Shown here: one piece after another, positions 1 to 6,972 of the stretch | Layout: the number at the start of each line of letters is the position of its first letter | Position numbering within the stretch: the first letter of the stretch is position 1 | NCBI GenBank assembly: GCA_005776735.1 | Contig: SXOM01000018.1 | Span: 1 to 14,009, forward strand | DNA length: 14,009 bases | Source of the DNA: Pseudomonadota bacterium | GTDB lineage: Bacteria; Myxococcota_A; UBA796; SXON01 | Direction of reading: 5' to 3' | Position numbers and translations under genes: made by a program | Notes under the pieces: model-generated | Database searches by the model: none | What the model was told of the DNA's origin: nothing | What the model saw: only the letters and a program-made list of their open reading frames with translations

Positions 1-1
1 C

Positions 2-337
2 ATGGTGACGGCGCCGCTGATGACCACCGGCGTGGACATCGACCTGCCCAGCGCCAACACGCCACCGGTCGAGGTCACCGGCGAACAATTGGTGATCGGC
101 ATGCAGAAGGACGGCGCGCTGACCCTGGCCCGCGGCACCGGCGCGCCGATGGTGCTCACCCGCGAACAGCTCGAGGCCAACCTGCTCGAAGAGGGCAAGA
201 CCCACCCCGGGCAGGCGGTCTATGTCCAGGCCGACGGCGCGTTGCCCTACCAGGAGGTGATGGGCCTCTTGGAGCTCGCCAAGCAGTCGGGCATTCCGAA
301 GGTGGGCCTGGTCACGCAGCCCGGCGAGAAGCGCTAG
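2..337 (+). CDS. tolR: TolR/ExbD-family proton-channel protein, C-terminal part (5' end outside window)
   Basis: TolR works with TolQ as the proton-driven motor of the Tol system in the inner membrane. The visible 111 residues begin MVTAPLMTTGVDIDLP, which matches the segment directly after the single membrane helix of ExbD/TolR proteins. The first Met is therefore internal, and the true start and tolQ should lie upstream of base 1. The rest is the periplasmic domain, including a QLEANL helix, a VYVQADGALPYQEVMGLL segment and the terminal GIPKVGLVTQ strand typical of the family. The stop TAG is followed without a gap by the GTG of the next gene, so the two are probably translationally coupled. 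The TolA/TonB-like and TolB neighbours favour TolR over a generic ExbD. The family call is secure. The choice of TolR over ExbD rests on context. Confidence 0.9.
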   Translation: MVTAPLMTTGVDIDLPSANTPPVEVTGEQLVIGMQKDGALTLARGTGAPMVLTREQLEANLLEEGKTHPGQAVYVQADGALPYQEVMGLLELAKQSGIPKVGLVTQPGEKR

Positions 338-1069
338 GTGTCCAAGGTCCCGCTGCCGACATGGGAGTGGCCGGTCGCGGGAGTCGCGCACCTGGTCGTC
401 TTCACGGTGGTCGCGTTCGCGCAGTGCGGAAGCGGCGATGCCACGCCGCTTTTCCGAGCCGAGGACACGATCGTCGTGGAGATGACGGGCCCGCCGACGG
501 AAGCCTCCCGCATGCCGCAGAAGGCCGAGCGGGCGCCGGAGGTCCAGAAGGGCGCGGCCACGCCCGACGCGGTGAAGCCGCCGCCGAACCCGAGCGACCT
601 GGCGCTGCCCGACGCCGCCACGCAGCGGGGCGCCACCGAAGCGGACGCACGCCAGGCCCTCCTCGACGAGGTGCGCCGCGACCAGTTGCTGCGCGACCTC
701 GACGCGCCCGAGGGCAAGATCGACCGCGCCGCGACCGGCGACCCGGGCGGCACCGGCGGCGCGGCCCAGGCCGGCCTGCGCGACCCCGAGCTCGCCCGGT
801 GGGTCAAGGCCAGCAACGCGGCGTTGGCGAAGAACTTCCATCCCCTCCCCGCGTGGTGTGCGGCCCGCCCCGACATCGTCGCCACCGCCGCAGCGGTCGT
901 CGACGCGGCGGGGCGCGTGGCCGAGGAGCCGGTGATCGTCGACCCGAGCGGCAACGCTTCGTTCGACGCCGCATGCACCCGCGCCTACGCGGTCACCGCG
1001 CAGCTCCCCGCGCTTCCTGCCAAGTACGCCGCCGGGCTGCGCGGCGTCCTGGAGTGTACGTGCAACTGA
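338..1069 (+). CDS. TolA/TonB-like energy-transducing envelope protein
   Basis: This 243-residue protein sits between tolR and tolB, the usual place of TolA. The start is a GTG directly after the tolR stop. Residues about 12-29 form one hydrophobic N-terminal segment with no obvious cleavage site, fitting an inner-membrane anchor. A Pro/Ala-rich charged linker (about 50-150) follows. The C-terminal region about 150-243 resembles a TonB/TolA C-terminal domain, with a conserved-looking VIVDPSGNASFDAACTRAY strand-helix element followed by LPALPAKY. It is much shorter than enterobacterial TolA (about 420 residues) and lacks the long Ala/Lys helical stalk. Four cysteines in the C-terminal domain (174, 213, 240, 242) are unusual and could form periplasmic disulfides. 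Its role would be to carry TolQR energy to TolB/Pal. This is inferred from position and fold-level resemblance, not high identity. Confidence 0.75.
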   Translation: MSKVPLPTWEWPVAGVAHLVVFTVVAFAQCGSGDATPLFRAEDTIVVEMTGPPTEASRMPQKAERAPEVQKGAATPDAVKPPPNPSDLALPDAATQRGATEADARQALLDEVRRDQLLRDLDAPEGKIDRAATGDPGGTGGAAQAGLRDPELARWVKASNAALAKNFHPLPAWCAARPDIVATAAAVVDAAGRVAEEPVIVDPSGNASFDAACTRAYAVTAQLPALPAKYAAGLRGVLECTCN

Positions 1070-2394
1070 TGCCCCGCTTCTTCCCCGTCGTGTCCGCCTG
1101 TGCGGCGACCGCGAGCCTGCTCGTCGTCGCCCTGCTCGGCGCGCACGACGCCACCGCCGCCGAGGGCGTGGCCAGCGTGGCGCTGACCACCAAGGGGGCC
1201 GGTCAACAGGACATCCCTCTCGCCCTCCCGGCGCCCCGCGGTGGCTCCACCGGCGACGAGTTCTACACCACCCTCGAGCGCGACCTGAAGCTGAGCGGGT
1301 GGTTCCGCATCATCGATCCGAAGGCCTACGTCGAGCCCGCCGGCACGAGCATCCGCTTCGGGGAGTTCGACTTTGCCGCGTGGCGTACGCCCGGGGCGGC
1401 CGCGCTGGCGAAGACCGAGCTCGTCGCCAACGGCGAGGGCACCCGTGCCGAGGTGTGGGTGTACGACGTCGCGGGCGGCGCCAAGCTCGGTGCCAAGGCG
1501 TTCTCCGGGCCCAAGACCGCCACGCGCACCCTCGCCCACCGCACCGCCGACGCCATCATCTCGTTGGTCACCAACCAGCGGTCGTTCTTCGACACCCGCA
1601 TCGCGTACGTGAACAACGCCTCCGGCAACAAGGAGGTGTACGTGATGGACGTCGACGGCGGCGGCCGCCGGCAGATCACCAAGAACAAGAGCATCAACCT
1701 GGCCCCGCGCTGGAACCGGGCGGGCACCGCCTTGTGCTTCACCAGCTACTTCAACGGCAACCCCGACCTGTACGTCGCCGACCTCGCGAAGTCCGCGATC
1801 CGCCGGGTGTCGGCGCGCACCGGCATCAACACGGGGTGCTCGTGGGCGCCGAGCGGCGACCGCATCGCGCTGACGTTGTCGCCCAACAGCGACAGCGACA
1901 TCTTCACCATCGACCCGATCGCGGGGTCGGTGGTCGCCCAGCTCACCAAGAGCCCCGGCATCGATGTGTCGCCCACGTGGTCGCCCGACGGTTCCCAGGT
2001 GGCCTTCGTCTCCGAGCGAGGCAGCGGCGCGCAGATCTACGTCATGGGCGCCGACGGCAGTGGCGTGCGACGCGTGAGCTTCTCGGGCAGCCAGAACACG
2101 TCGCCGGCGTGGTCCCCCAAGGGCGACAAGATCGCGTTCGTGGGCCGCGACGGCAACTTCGACGTGTTCACGGTGAACGTCGACGGAAGCGGGATGCAGC
2201 GCATCACGCAGGGCACCGGCGACAACGAAGACCCGAGCTGGTCGCCCGAGGGCGACTACCTCGCGTTCTCGTCGACGCGGACGGGCTCCGCGCAGATCTG
2301 GCTCGCCAGCGCCGACGGCCGCCACCAGGTGCAGCTCTCCCAGGGCGGCGGCGGCAACACCAACCCCCACTGGTCCGGCCACCTGTCCTGGTAG
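1069..2394 (+). CDS. tolB: Tol-Pal system beta-propeller protein TolB
   Basis: TolB is a periplasmic protein that docks Pal and links it to TolA during outer-membrane constriction. The chosen ATG overlaps the preceding stop (TGATG) and gives 441 residues, close to the usual 430. An open frame extends further upstream only because GC-rich DNA lacks stops. Residues 1 to about 31 are a Sec signal peptide with a long hydrophobic core and an ATA-type cleavage site. An N-terminal TolB domain follows (FYTTLERDLKLSGWFRIIDP). The C-terminal half is a six-bladed propeller of WD40-like (PD40) repeats: PRWNRAGTALCFTS, CSWAPSGDRIALT, PTWSPDGSQVAFVS, PAWSPKGDKIAFVG, PSWSPEGDYLAFSS and a final NTNPHWSG. No pal gene follows within the window, which departs from the common tolB-pal order. 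Confidence 0.95.
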   Translation: MPRFFPVVSACAATASLLVVALLGAHDATAAEGVASVALTTKGAGQQDIPLALPAPRGGSTGDEFYTTLERDLKLSGWFRIIDPKAYVEPAGTSIRFGEFDFAAWRTPGAAALAKTELVANGEGTRAEVWVYDVAGGAKLGAKAFSGPKTATRTLAHRTADAIISLVTNQRSFFDTRIAYVNNASGNKEVYVMDVDGGGRRQITKNKSINLAPRWNRAGTALCFTSYFNGNPDLYVADLAKSAIRRVSARTGINTGCSWAPSGDRIALTLSPNSDSDIFTIDPIAGSVVAQLTKSPGIDVSPTWSPDGSQVAFVSERGSGAQIYVMGADGSGVRRVSFSGSQNTSPAWSPKGDKIAFVGRDGNFDVFTVNVDGSGMQRITQGTGDNEDPSWSPEGDYLAFSSTRTGSAQIWLASADGRHQVQLSQGGGGNTNPHWSGHLSW

Positions 2395-2403
2395 GCCACC
2401 GAG

Positions 2404-3306
2404 GTGCGCGTGAAGGCAGCGATCGACATCGGGAGCAACTCGCTCCTGCTCCTGGTCATGGACGGCGACCGCGTGGTGCACGACGAGGCGCGCGTGGTCG
2501 GCCTCGGACGGGGCCTCGGCGAACGGGGGTTGTTCCGCCCCGAGCGCATGGAATCCGCGCTCGCGGTGCTCGGGGAGTACGCCGCGCGGGCGCAGGCGCT
2601 CGGCGTCCCGGCCGCCGACGTGCGGGCCGTCGCCACCAGCGCGTCCCGCCGGGCGCTCAACGCCACCAGCTTCTACGCCCAGGTGCTCCGCCAGACCGGC
2701 CTCCACGTCCGCGTGATCGACGGCGACGAAGAGGCCCGCCTCACCTGGCTCGGCGGGGTCTCCGGGCTCGAGCTGCCGCCGGGGCCGGTGCTGCTGGTCG
2801 ACCCGGGCGGCGGCTCCACCGAGGTGATCCTCGGCGAGGGTGGCCACGTCCATCGGCGGGTGTCGCTCGAGATCGGCACCGTCCGGCTCACCGATCGCCA
2901 CCTCGGCTACGGCGCGGTGGAGCCGAGCGCCCTCGCTCGCGCCCGCGCCGAGATCGACGCGGCGTTCGCCGACGTGGTCCTGCCCGTTCCGCCGCGCGCC
3001 GCGATCGCCGTGGCGGGCACCGCCACCACGCTGGCGGCCGCGTCGCTCGGCCTGCTCCAGTACGATCCGGACGTCGTGCACAACAGCCTGTTGCCGGCGG
3101 CCGCGCTCCGCGCCTGGATCGACCGCCTCCTCGCCGCGGGGCCGGACGAGCGGCGGGCGCTGGTGCCGGTGAGCCCCGACCGCGCCGACACCCTCCTGAT
3201 CGGCGCGTGCATCCTTCTGAAGGCCCTGGAGCTCACCCGCCGACAAGCATGGCGCGTGTCCGATCGCGGCCTCCGCTACGGCGTACTTTCCGATCCGCAG
3301 ACCTAG
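2404..3306 (+). CDS. Ppx/GppA-family phosphatase (exopolyphosphatase or pppGpp phosphohydrolase)
   Basis: Members of this ASKHA-fold family hydrolyse polyphosphate or convert pppGpp to ppGpp. The 300-residue product shows the family landmarks: DIGSNS near residue 8 (phosphate-1 loop), VATSASRRALN around 76-86, GDEEARL around 107-113, DPGGGSTE at 133-140 (phosphate-2 loop), LEIGTVRLTDR and the later AVAGTATTLAA motif. The C terminus ends shortly after VSDRGLRYGVL. It is therefore the short single-domain form without the HD-like C-terminal extension of E. coli Ppx. Two starts are possible: GTG 2404, or GTG 2410 (MKAAIDIGSN). GAGG at 2401-2404 is well spaced only for GTG 2410, so the real protein may be 298 residues. 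It lies 9 bases after tolB and is probably cotranscribed. The substrate cannot be decided from sequence. Confidence 0.9.
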   Translation: MRVKAAIDIGSNSLLLLVMDGDRVVHDEARVVGLGRGLGERGLFRPERMESALAVLGEYAARAQALGVPAADVRAVATSASRRALNATSFYAQVLRQTGLHVRVIDGDEEARLTWLGGVSGLELPPGPVLLVDPGGGSTEVILGEGGHVHRRVSLEIGTVRLTDRHLGYGAVEPSALARARAEIDAAFADVVLPVPPRAAIAVAGTATTLAAASLGLLQYDPDVVHNSLLPAAALRAWIDRLLAAGPDERRALVPVSPDRADTLLIGACILLKALELTRRQAWRVSDRGLRYGVLSDPQT

Positions 3307-3324
3307 ACAATCCGCGACAAGTCC

Positions 3325-3353
3325 TTTACACCCGCTGGGGTCCGCGATACACT
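3325..3353 (+). promoter_or_regulatory. Candidate sigma-70-type promoter for the first MopE-like lipoprotein gene
   Basis: TTTACA at 3325-3330 (5 of 6 matches to TTGACA) is followed after exactly 17 bases by TACACT at 3348-3353 (4 of 6 matches to TATAAT). It lies in the 138-base gap after the phosphatase gene, locally less GC-rich than its surroundings. Transcription would start near 3360, giving a leader of about 85 bases before the ATG at 3445. The match is by eye only. Confidence 0.5.
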
Positions 3354-3444
3354 TCGAGACGACCCGCTGTCCGGCCAGGCCACTGGCTTGCAGTCTCCCG
3401 AACTCCTCCGCTCCCCTCCAACCGCGTTCCGCTTGAGGCACCTC

Positions 3445-6400
3445 ATGAACCGGCACATCTTCTCCTTCGCGCTCTTCGCACTCCTCGGCTGCCCCGGCGG
3501 CGACGACTCCAACAAGGACACCGGGGGCGCCGTCAGCGAGACGGGCGACACCGCCGGTGGCGACGAGGACGGCGACGGCTACAAGCCGTCCGAGAACGAC
3601 TGCAACGACAACGACTCCACGGTCAACCCCGGGGTCGCCGAGATCTGCGACGGCATCGACAACAACTGCGACGGCCAGATCGACGAAGGTCAGATGGGCA
3701 CGTTCTACGCCGATGCGGACGGCGACGGGTTCGGCGACGTGGGCGCGAGCATGGAAGCGTGCGAGGCCCCGGACGGCTACGTCGAGAATGCGGACGACTG
3801 CGACGACGCCAACGACGCCAAGTTCCCGGACAACCCGGAGACGTGCGACGGCCTCGACAACAACTGCGACGGCAACATCGACGAAGGGGTGGGCACCACC
3901 TACTACGCCGACGGCGACCTCGACACGTACGGCGACCCCGACTCCGCGGTGGTGGCGTGCGAGCCGCCCGAGGGCATGGTGCTCGACGCGACCGACTGCG
4001 ACGACACCTCGAACAAGGCCTACCCGGGCAACACCGAGGTCTGCGACGAGATCGACAACAACTGCGACGGTCGGGTCGATGAGGGCGTGCAGACGACCTA
4101 CTACGCCGACGTCGACGGCGACACCTACGGCGACGCGGGGAGCACCACGCTCGCGTGCTCCGTGCCCACCGGCTACTCCGCCGACAGCACCGACTGCAAC
4201 GACACCGAAGCCGCGGTCAACCCCGCCGCGACCGAGCTCTGCAACGGCATCGACGACAACTGCGACGGCGTGACCGACGACGACGCGGCCGACCGGGCCA
4301 CCTGGTACGTCGACGCCGACTCCGACACCTACGGCGACGCGTCCGTCTCCGTGCTGTCCTGCAGCCAGCCCGCCGGCTACGTCGCCGACAGCAGCGACTG
4401 CAACGACACGACGAACACGGCCTACCCCGGTGCCACCGAGTACTGCGACGGCATCGACAACAACTGCGACGGGGTCACCGACGAGGACACCGCGGTCGAC
4501 GCCAGCACCTGGTACGCCGACGCCGACTCCGACTCCTACGGCGATGCGTCCGTGAGCGACGTCGAGTGCTACCAGCCGACCGGCTACGTCGGCGACAACA
4601 CCGACTGCAACGACACCACGGCCGCCGCCAACCCGGCGCAGCTCGAAGTGTGCGACGGCATCGACAACAACTGCGACGGCGCGGTCGACGAAGACACCGC
4701 GATCGACGCGACCACCTGGTACGCCGACTCCGACTCCGACACCTACGGCGACATCAACGTCACCGACGTCGAGTGCTACCAGCCGACCGGCTACGTCGCC
4801 GACAACACCGACTGCGACGACACCCGCGCGTCCGACTACCCCGGCGCGATCGAGTACTGCGACGGCTACGACAACAACTGCGACGGCACGGTCGACGAAG
4901 ACACCGCCATCGACGCCGCGATCTGGTACGCCGACTCCGACTCCGACACCTACGGCAACCCCGCGGTGTCCGACACCGAGTGCTACCAGCCGACCGGCTA
5001 TGTCGCCGACAGCACCGACTGCGACGACACCCGGTTCGAGACCAACCCGGGTGCCACCGAGTTCTGCAACAGCATCGACGATGACTGCAACGGCACCATC
5101 GACGACAACTACGCCTCCGACGCGCTCACCTGGTACGTCGACGCCGACTCCGACACCTACGGTGACGCCTCGGTCTCGACCAACTCGTGCTCGCAGCCGG
5201 CCGGCTACGTCGCCGACAACACCGACTGCAACGACACCACCGCGGCCGCGTACCCCGGCGCCGACGAGATCTGCGATCTCATCGACAACGACTGCGACGG
5301 CGACATCGACGAGGACGGCGGCGTCAGCGACGGCAACACCTTCTACGCCGACGCCGACGGCGACACCTACGGTGACGCCGGCTCGACCCTCGACGCGTGC
5401 GACCTGCCGAGCGGCTACGTCGAGAACTACTACGACTGCAACGACGGCGACACCAGCGAGCCGATCGTGGTCTCCACCAGCGGCTCGTCCGCGGGCGTCG
5501 GCTCCGCCAGCGACCCGGTCGACAGCATCCAGGGCGGCATCAACCTCGCCGACGAGTGCGTCATCGTCGAGGCGGGCACCTACGCCGAGTCGACCATCGA
5601 CTTCGGCTCGGACAGCCTGGACGTCTGGGGTGTCGACGGCAGCTCGGCGACCATCGTCGACCCCGGCCTGAGCACCTGCAACTACAGCAACCCGACGGAC
5701 TGCGAGCCGGTGTTCTACATCGCCTCCGGCTCGGCCGCGGCGCCGGTCATTCACGGCTTCACCGTCCGCGGTGGCACCGGCTACGTGACCTCCAGCACCA
5801 CGACCGAGACCTGCGCCGACTCGAGCTCCTCGCACAGCGGCACCAGCACCTGCACGGTCACCAACTACGACTACTGCGGTGGCGGCGCCTACATCAACGG
5901 CGACGACCCGCAGTTCTCCGACGTGGTGTTCGACGACAACGACCTGCCCGACTTCGACCAGGTCAGCACCGGCGACTTCACGCAGGTGTGGCTGGCCTCT
6001 GCGGGCGGCGCGGTGTGCGCGGTCAACTCGGCGGCGACCTTCGACGAAGTGGTGTTCACCGACAACCACGCCGATGTCGGCGGCGGTGTGTACGGCACGA
6101 GCAACGCGGCGCTCGACTTCGCGCACGCCTGGTGGGACGACAACTCCGCGTCTGACGGTGCGGCGCTCGCCACCGAGTCCGCCTCGGCGACGGTCACCAA
6201 CTCGGTGGTCGCGTGCAACGACGCCACGGTCGACGGCGGCGGGTTCTTCTCCGAGACCTCGGGCACGGTGACGGTGACCAACGCCACCTTCGCCATGAAC
6301 ACCTCGGGCACGAGCTCGTCCAACGGCTCCGCCGGCTACGTCGGCTCGGGCACCACGGCGACCCTCTGGAACCTCGTGGTCCAGGGCAACACCACCTCCC

Positions 6401-6681
6401 CGCTGTTGCAGAACGCCGGTACGGGCACCATCGCCTACGCCGACATCTACAACGCCGGCTCCGGCGGTGGCACGGGTGGCACCTGGTCGAGCTCGTCCAC
6501 GACGACCATCGGCAGCCAGTACACCAGCATCACCTGCGATGGCAACTACCTCAACGATGACGCGACGCTGGCCTCCGGCGCCACCGGCATCAACACCGGC
6601 GACCCGGACTCGGCGTACAACGACGCCGACGGCAGCCGCAACGACCTCGGCGCCTACGGCGGTCCGGAAGGCACCTGGTAG
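3445..6681 (+). CDS. Large MopE-repeat lipoprotein with C-terminal parallel beta-helix domain (first paralogue)
   Basis: The ATG at 3445 has a good Shine-Dalgarno sequence (GAGG 3435-3438, 6-base gap) and gives 1078 residues. An open frame back to 3388 is ignored because it would bury the signal peptide. The signal peptide ends in a lipobox FALLGC with Cys16, followed by PGGDD. The absence of Asp at +2 favours outer-membrane sorting. Residues about 40-673 hold ten MopE-like units, the last incomplete. A unit runs WYADADSDTYGD, C-Q-P-x-GYV, DCxD, PGAxE, then CDGxDNNCDGxxDE. Full units carry four cysteines and DxDxDG-type acidic loops suited to metal, probably Ca2+. Residues about 674-1078 resemble a right-handed beta-helix, with GGGxY/GGG turns and a terminal DADGSRNDLGAYGGP motif. 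The Pfam family is named after copper-binding MopE of Methylococcus. The metal and function here are unknown. A surface structural or adhesive role is inference. Confidence 0.85.
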   Translation: MNRHIFSFALFALLGCPGGDDSNKDTGGAVSETGDTAGGDEDGDGYKPSENDCNDNDSTVNPGVAEICDGIDNNCDGQIDEGQMGTFYADADGDGFGDVGASMEACEAPDGYVENADDCDDANDAKFPDNPETCDGLDNNCDGNIDEGVGTTYYADGDLDTYGDPDSAVVACEPPEGMVLDATDCDDTSNKAYPGNTEVCDEIDNNCDGRVDEGVQTTYYADVDGDTYGDAGSTTLACSVPTGYSADSTDCNDTEAAVNPAATELCNGIDDNCDGVTDDDAADRATWYVDADSDTYGDASVSVLSCSQPAGYVADSSDCNDTTNTAYPGATEYCDGIDNNCDGVTDEDTAVDASTWYADADSDSYGDASVSDVECYQPTGYVGDNTDCNDTTAAANPAQLEVCDGIDNNCDGAVDEDTAIDATTWYADSDSDTYGDINVTDVECYQPTGYVADNTDCDDTRASDYPGAIEYCDGYDNNCDGTVDEDTAIDAAIWYADSDSDTYGNPAVSDTECYQPTGYVADSTDCDDTRFETNPGATEFCNSIDDDCNGTIDDNYASDALTWYVDADSDTYGDASVSTNSCSQPAGYVADNTDCNDTTAAAYPGADEICDLIDNDCDGDIDEDGGVSDGNTFYADADGDTYGDAGSTLDACDLPSGYVENYYDCNDGDTSEPIVVSTSGSSAGVGSASDPVDSIQGGINLADECVIVEAGTYAESTIDFGSDSLDVWGVDGSSATIVDPGLSTCNYSNPTDCEPVFYIASGSAAAPVIHGFTVRGGTGYVTSSTTTETCADSSSSHSGTSTCTVTNYDYCGGGAYINGDDPQFSDVVFDDNDLPDFDQVSTGDFTQVWLASAGGAVCAVNSAATFDEVVFTDNHADVGGGVYGTSNAALDFAHAWWDDNSASDGAALATESASATVTNSVVACNDATVDGGGFFSETSGTVTVTNATFAMNTSGTSSSNGSAGYVGSGTTATLWNLVVQGNTTSPLLQNAGTGTIAYADIYNAGSGGGTGGTWSSSSTTTIGSQYTSITCDGNYLNDDATLASGATGINTGDPDSAYNDADGSRNDLGAYGGPEGTW
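3562..5460 (+). repeat. Tandem MopE-like coding repeats, ten units, core period 207 bases
   Basis: Units aligned on the codon before the (W/Y/F)Y pair start at 4096, 4300, 4507, 4714, 4921, 5128 and 5338. The spacings are 204, 207, 207, 207, 207 and 210 bases. The central five starts are exactly periodic and very similar at the DNA level, for example the recurring gagtgctaccagccgaccgg at units 6, 7 and 8. This points to expansion by unequal recombination or replication slippage in whole codons. The first unit lacks the WYADAD half, and the last lacks the closing CDGxDNNCDG half. Confidence 0.85.
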
Positions 6682-6687
6682 TGGTCC

Positions 6688-6743
6688 GGCGCTTCGGCGC
6701 CTGATGTCCGGGGGGCTCGCTTCGGCGGGCCCCTCCTGCTTTT
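6688..6743 (+). terminator. Intrinsic terminator region after the first MopE-like gene (two UUCG hairpins)
   Basis: A perfect 5-bp stem GGCGC/GCGCC with a TTCG loop lies at 6688-6701. A stronger hairpin follows: GGGGCTCGC (6712-6720), TTCG loop, GCGGGCCCC (6725-6733). It forms nine pairs including one G-U and can extend to 6710/6735. TCCTGCTTTT (6734-6743) follows the second stem, giving a short U tract. The cUUCGg tetraloop is unusually stable in RNA. The position, 30-60 bases after the stop, fits termination between the two paralogues. Confidence 0.7.
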
Positions 6744-6760
6744 GGGCGCCGCGGCGCGAC

Positions 6761-6789
6761 CGGTCCGGGCGCGAGCAGGGGCCGGACCG
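6761..6789. repeat. Perfect 8-bp inverted repeat between the two MopE-like genes
   Basis: CGGTCCGG at 6761-6768 and CCGGACCG at 6782-6789 are exact reverse complements separated by 13 bases. The element lies 137 bases upstream of the candidate promoter of the second paralogue and just after the terminator. It could be a secondary hairpin or a protein-binding site. In DNA this GC-rich, chance is a real alternative. Confidence 0.3.
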
Positions 6790-6925
6790 CGGCGCGCGGG
6801 GTCGGGAGCACGCCGGTGGCGGGAACCCAGGCCCACGCGGGGTTCGTCGCCCGCGGAGCGCGGCGCCGTCCCGCCCCGATCGAGCTCGGGACGGGCCTGC
6901 GGCGCCGCCCGAACGACACTTCTCG

Positions 6926-6954
6926 TTGGCCCCGCGGACATGTTGTGCTATCAC
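6926..6954 (+). promoter_or_regulatory. Candidate promoter for the second MopE-like gene, extended -10 type
   Basis: TTGGCC at 6926-6931 (4 of 6) is followed after 17 bases by TATCAC at 6949-6954 (4 of 6), with TG at 6946-6947 forming an extended -10. The predicted start near 6961 leaves only about 12 untranslated bases, just enough for the GGAGG at 6964-6968 before ATG 6973. A terminator upstream plus this element suggests the paralogues are separately transcribed. Confidence 0.4.
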
Positions 6955-6972
6955 TGAGGGGTCGGAGGTCCG

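Noticed and set aside
361..1068. Upstream extension of the tolB frame by 236 codons
   Set aside because: It overlaps the TolA/TonB-like gene, reads as Arg/Gly-rich shadow, and would place the TolB signal peptide inside the protein.
3562..5460. The regular repeats as a CRISPR array
   Set aside because: Units are 198-210 bases, fully coding, with no short palindromic repeat alternating with unique spacers.
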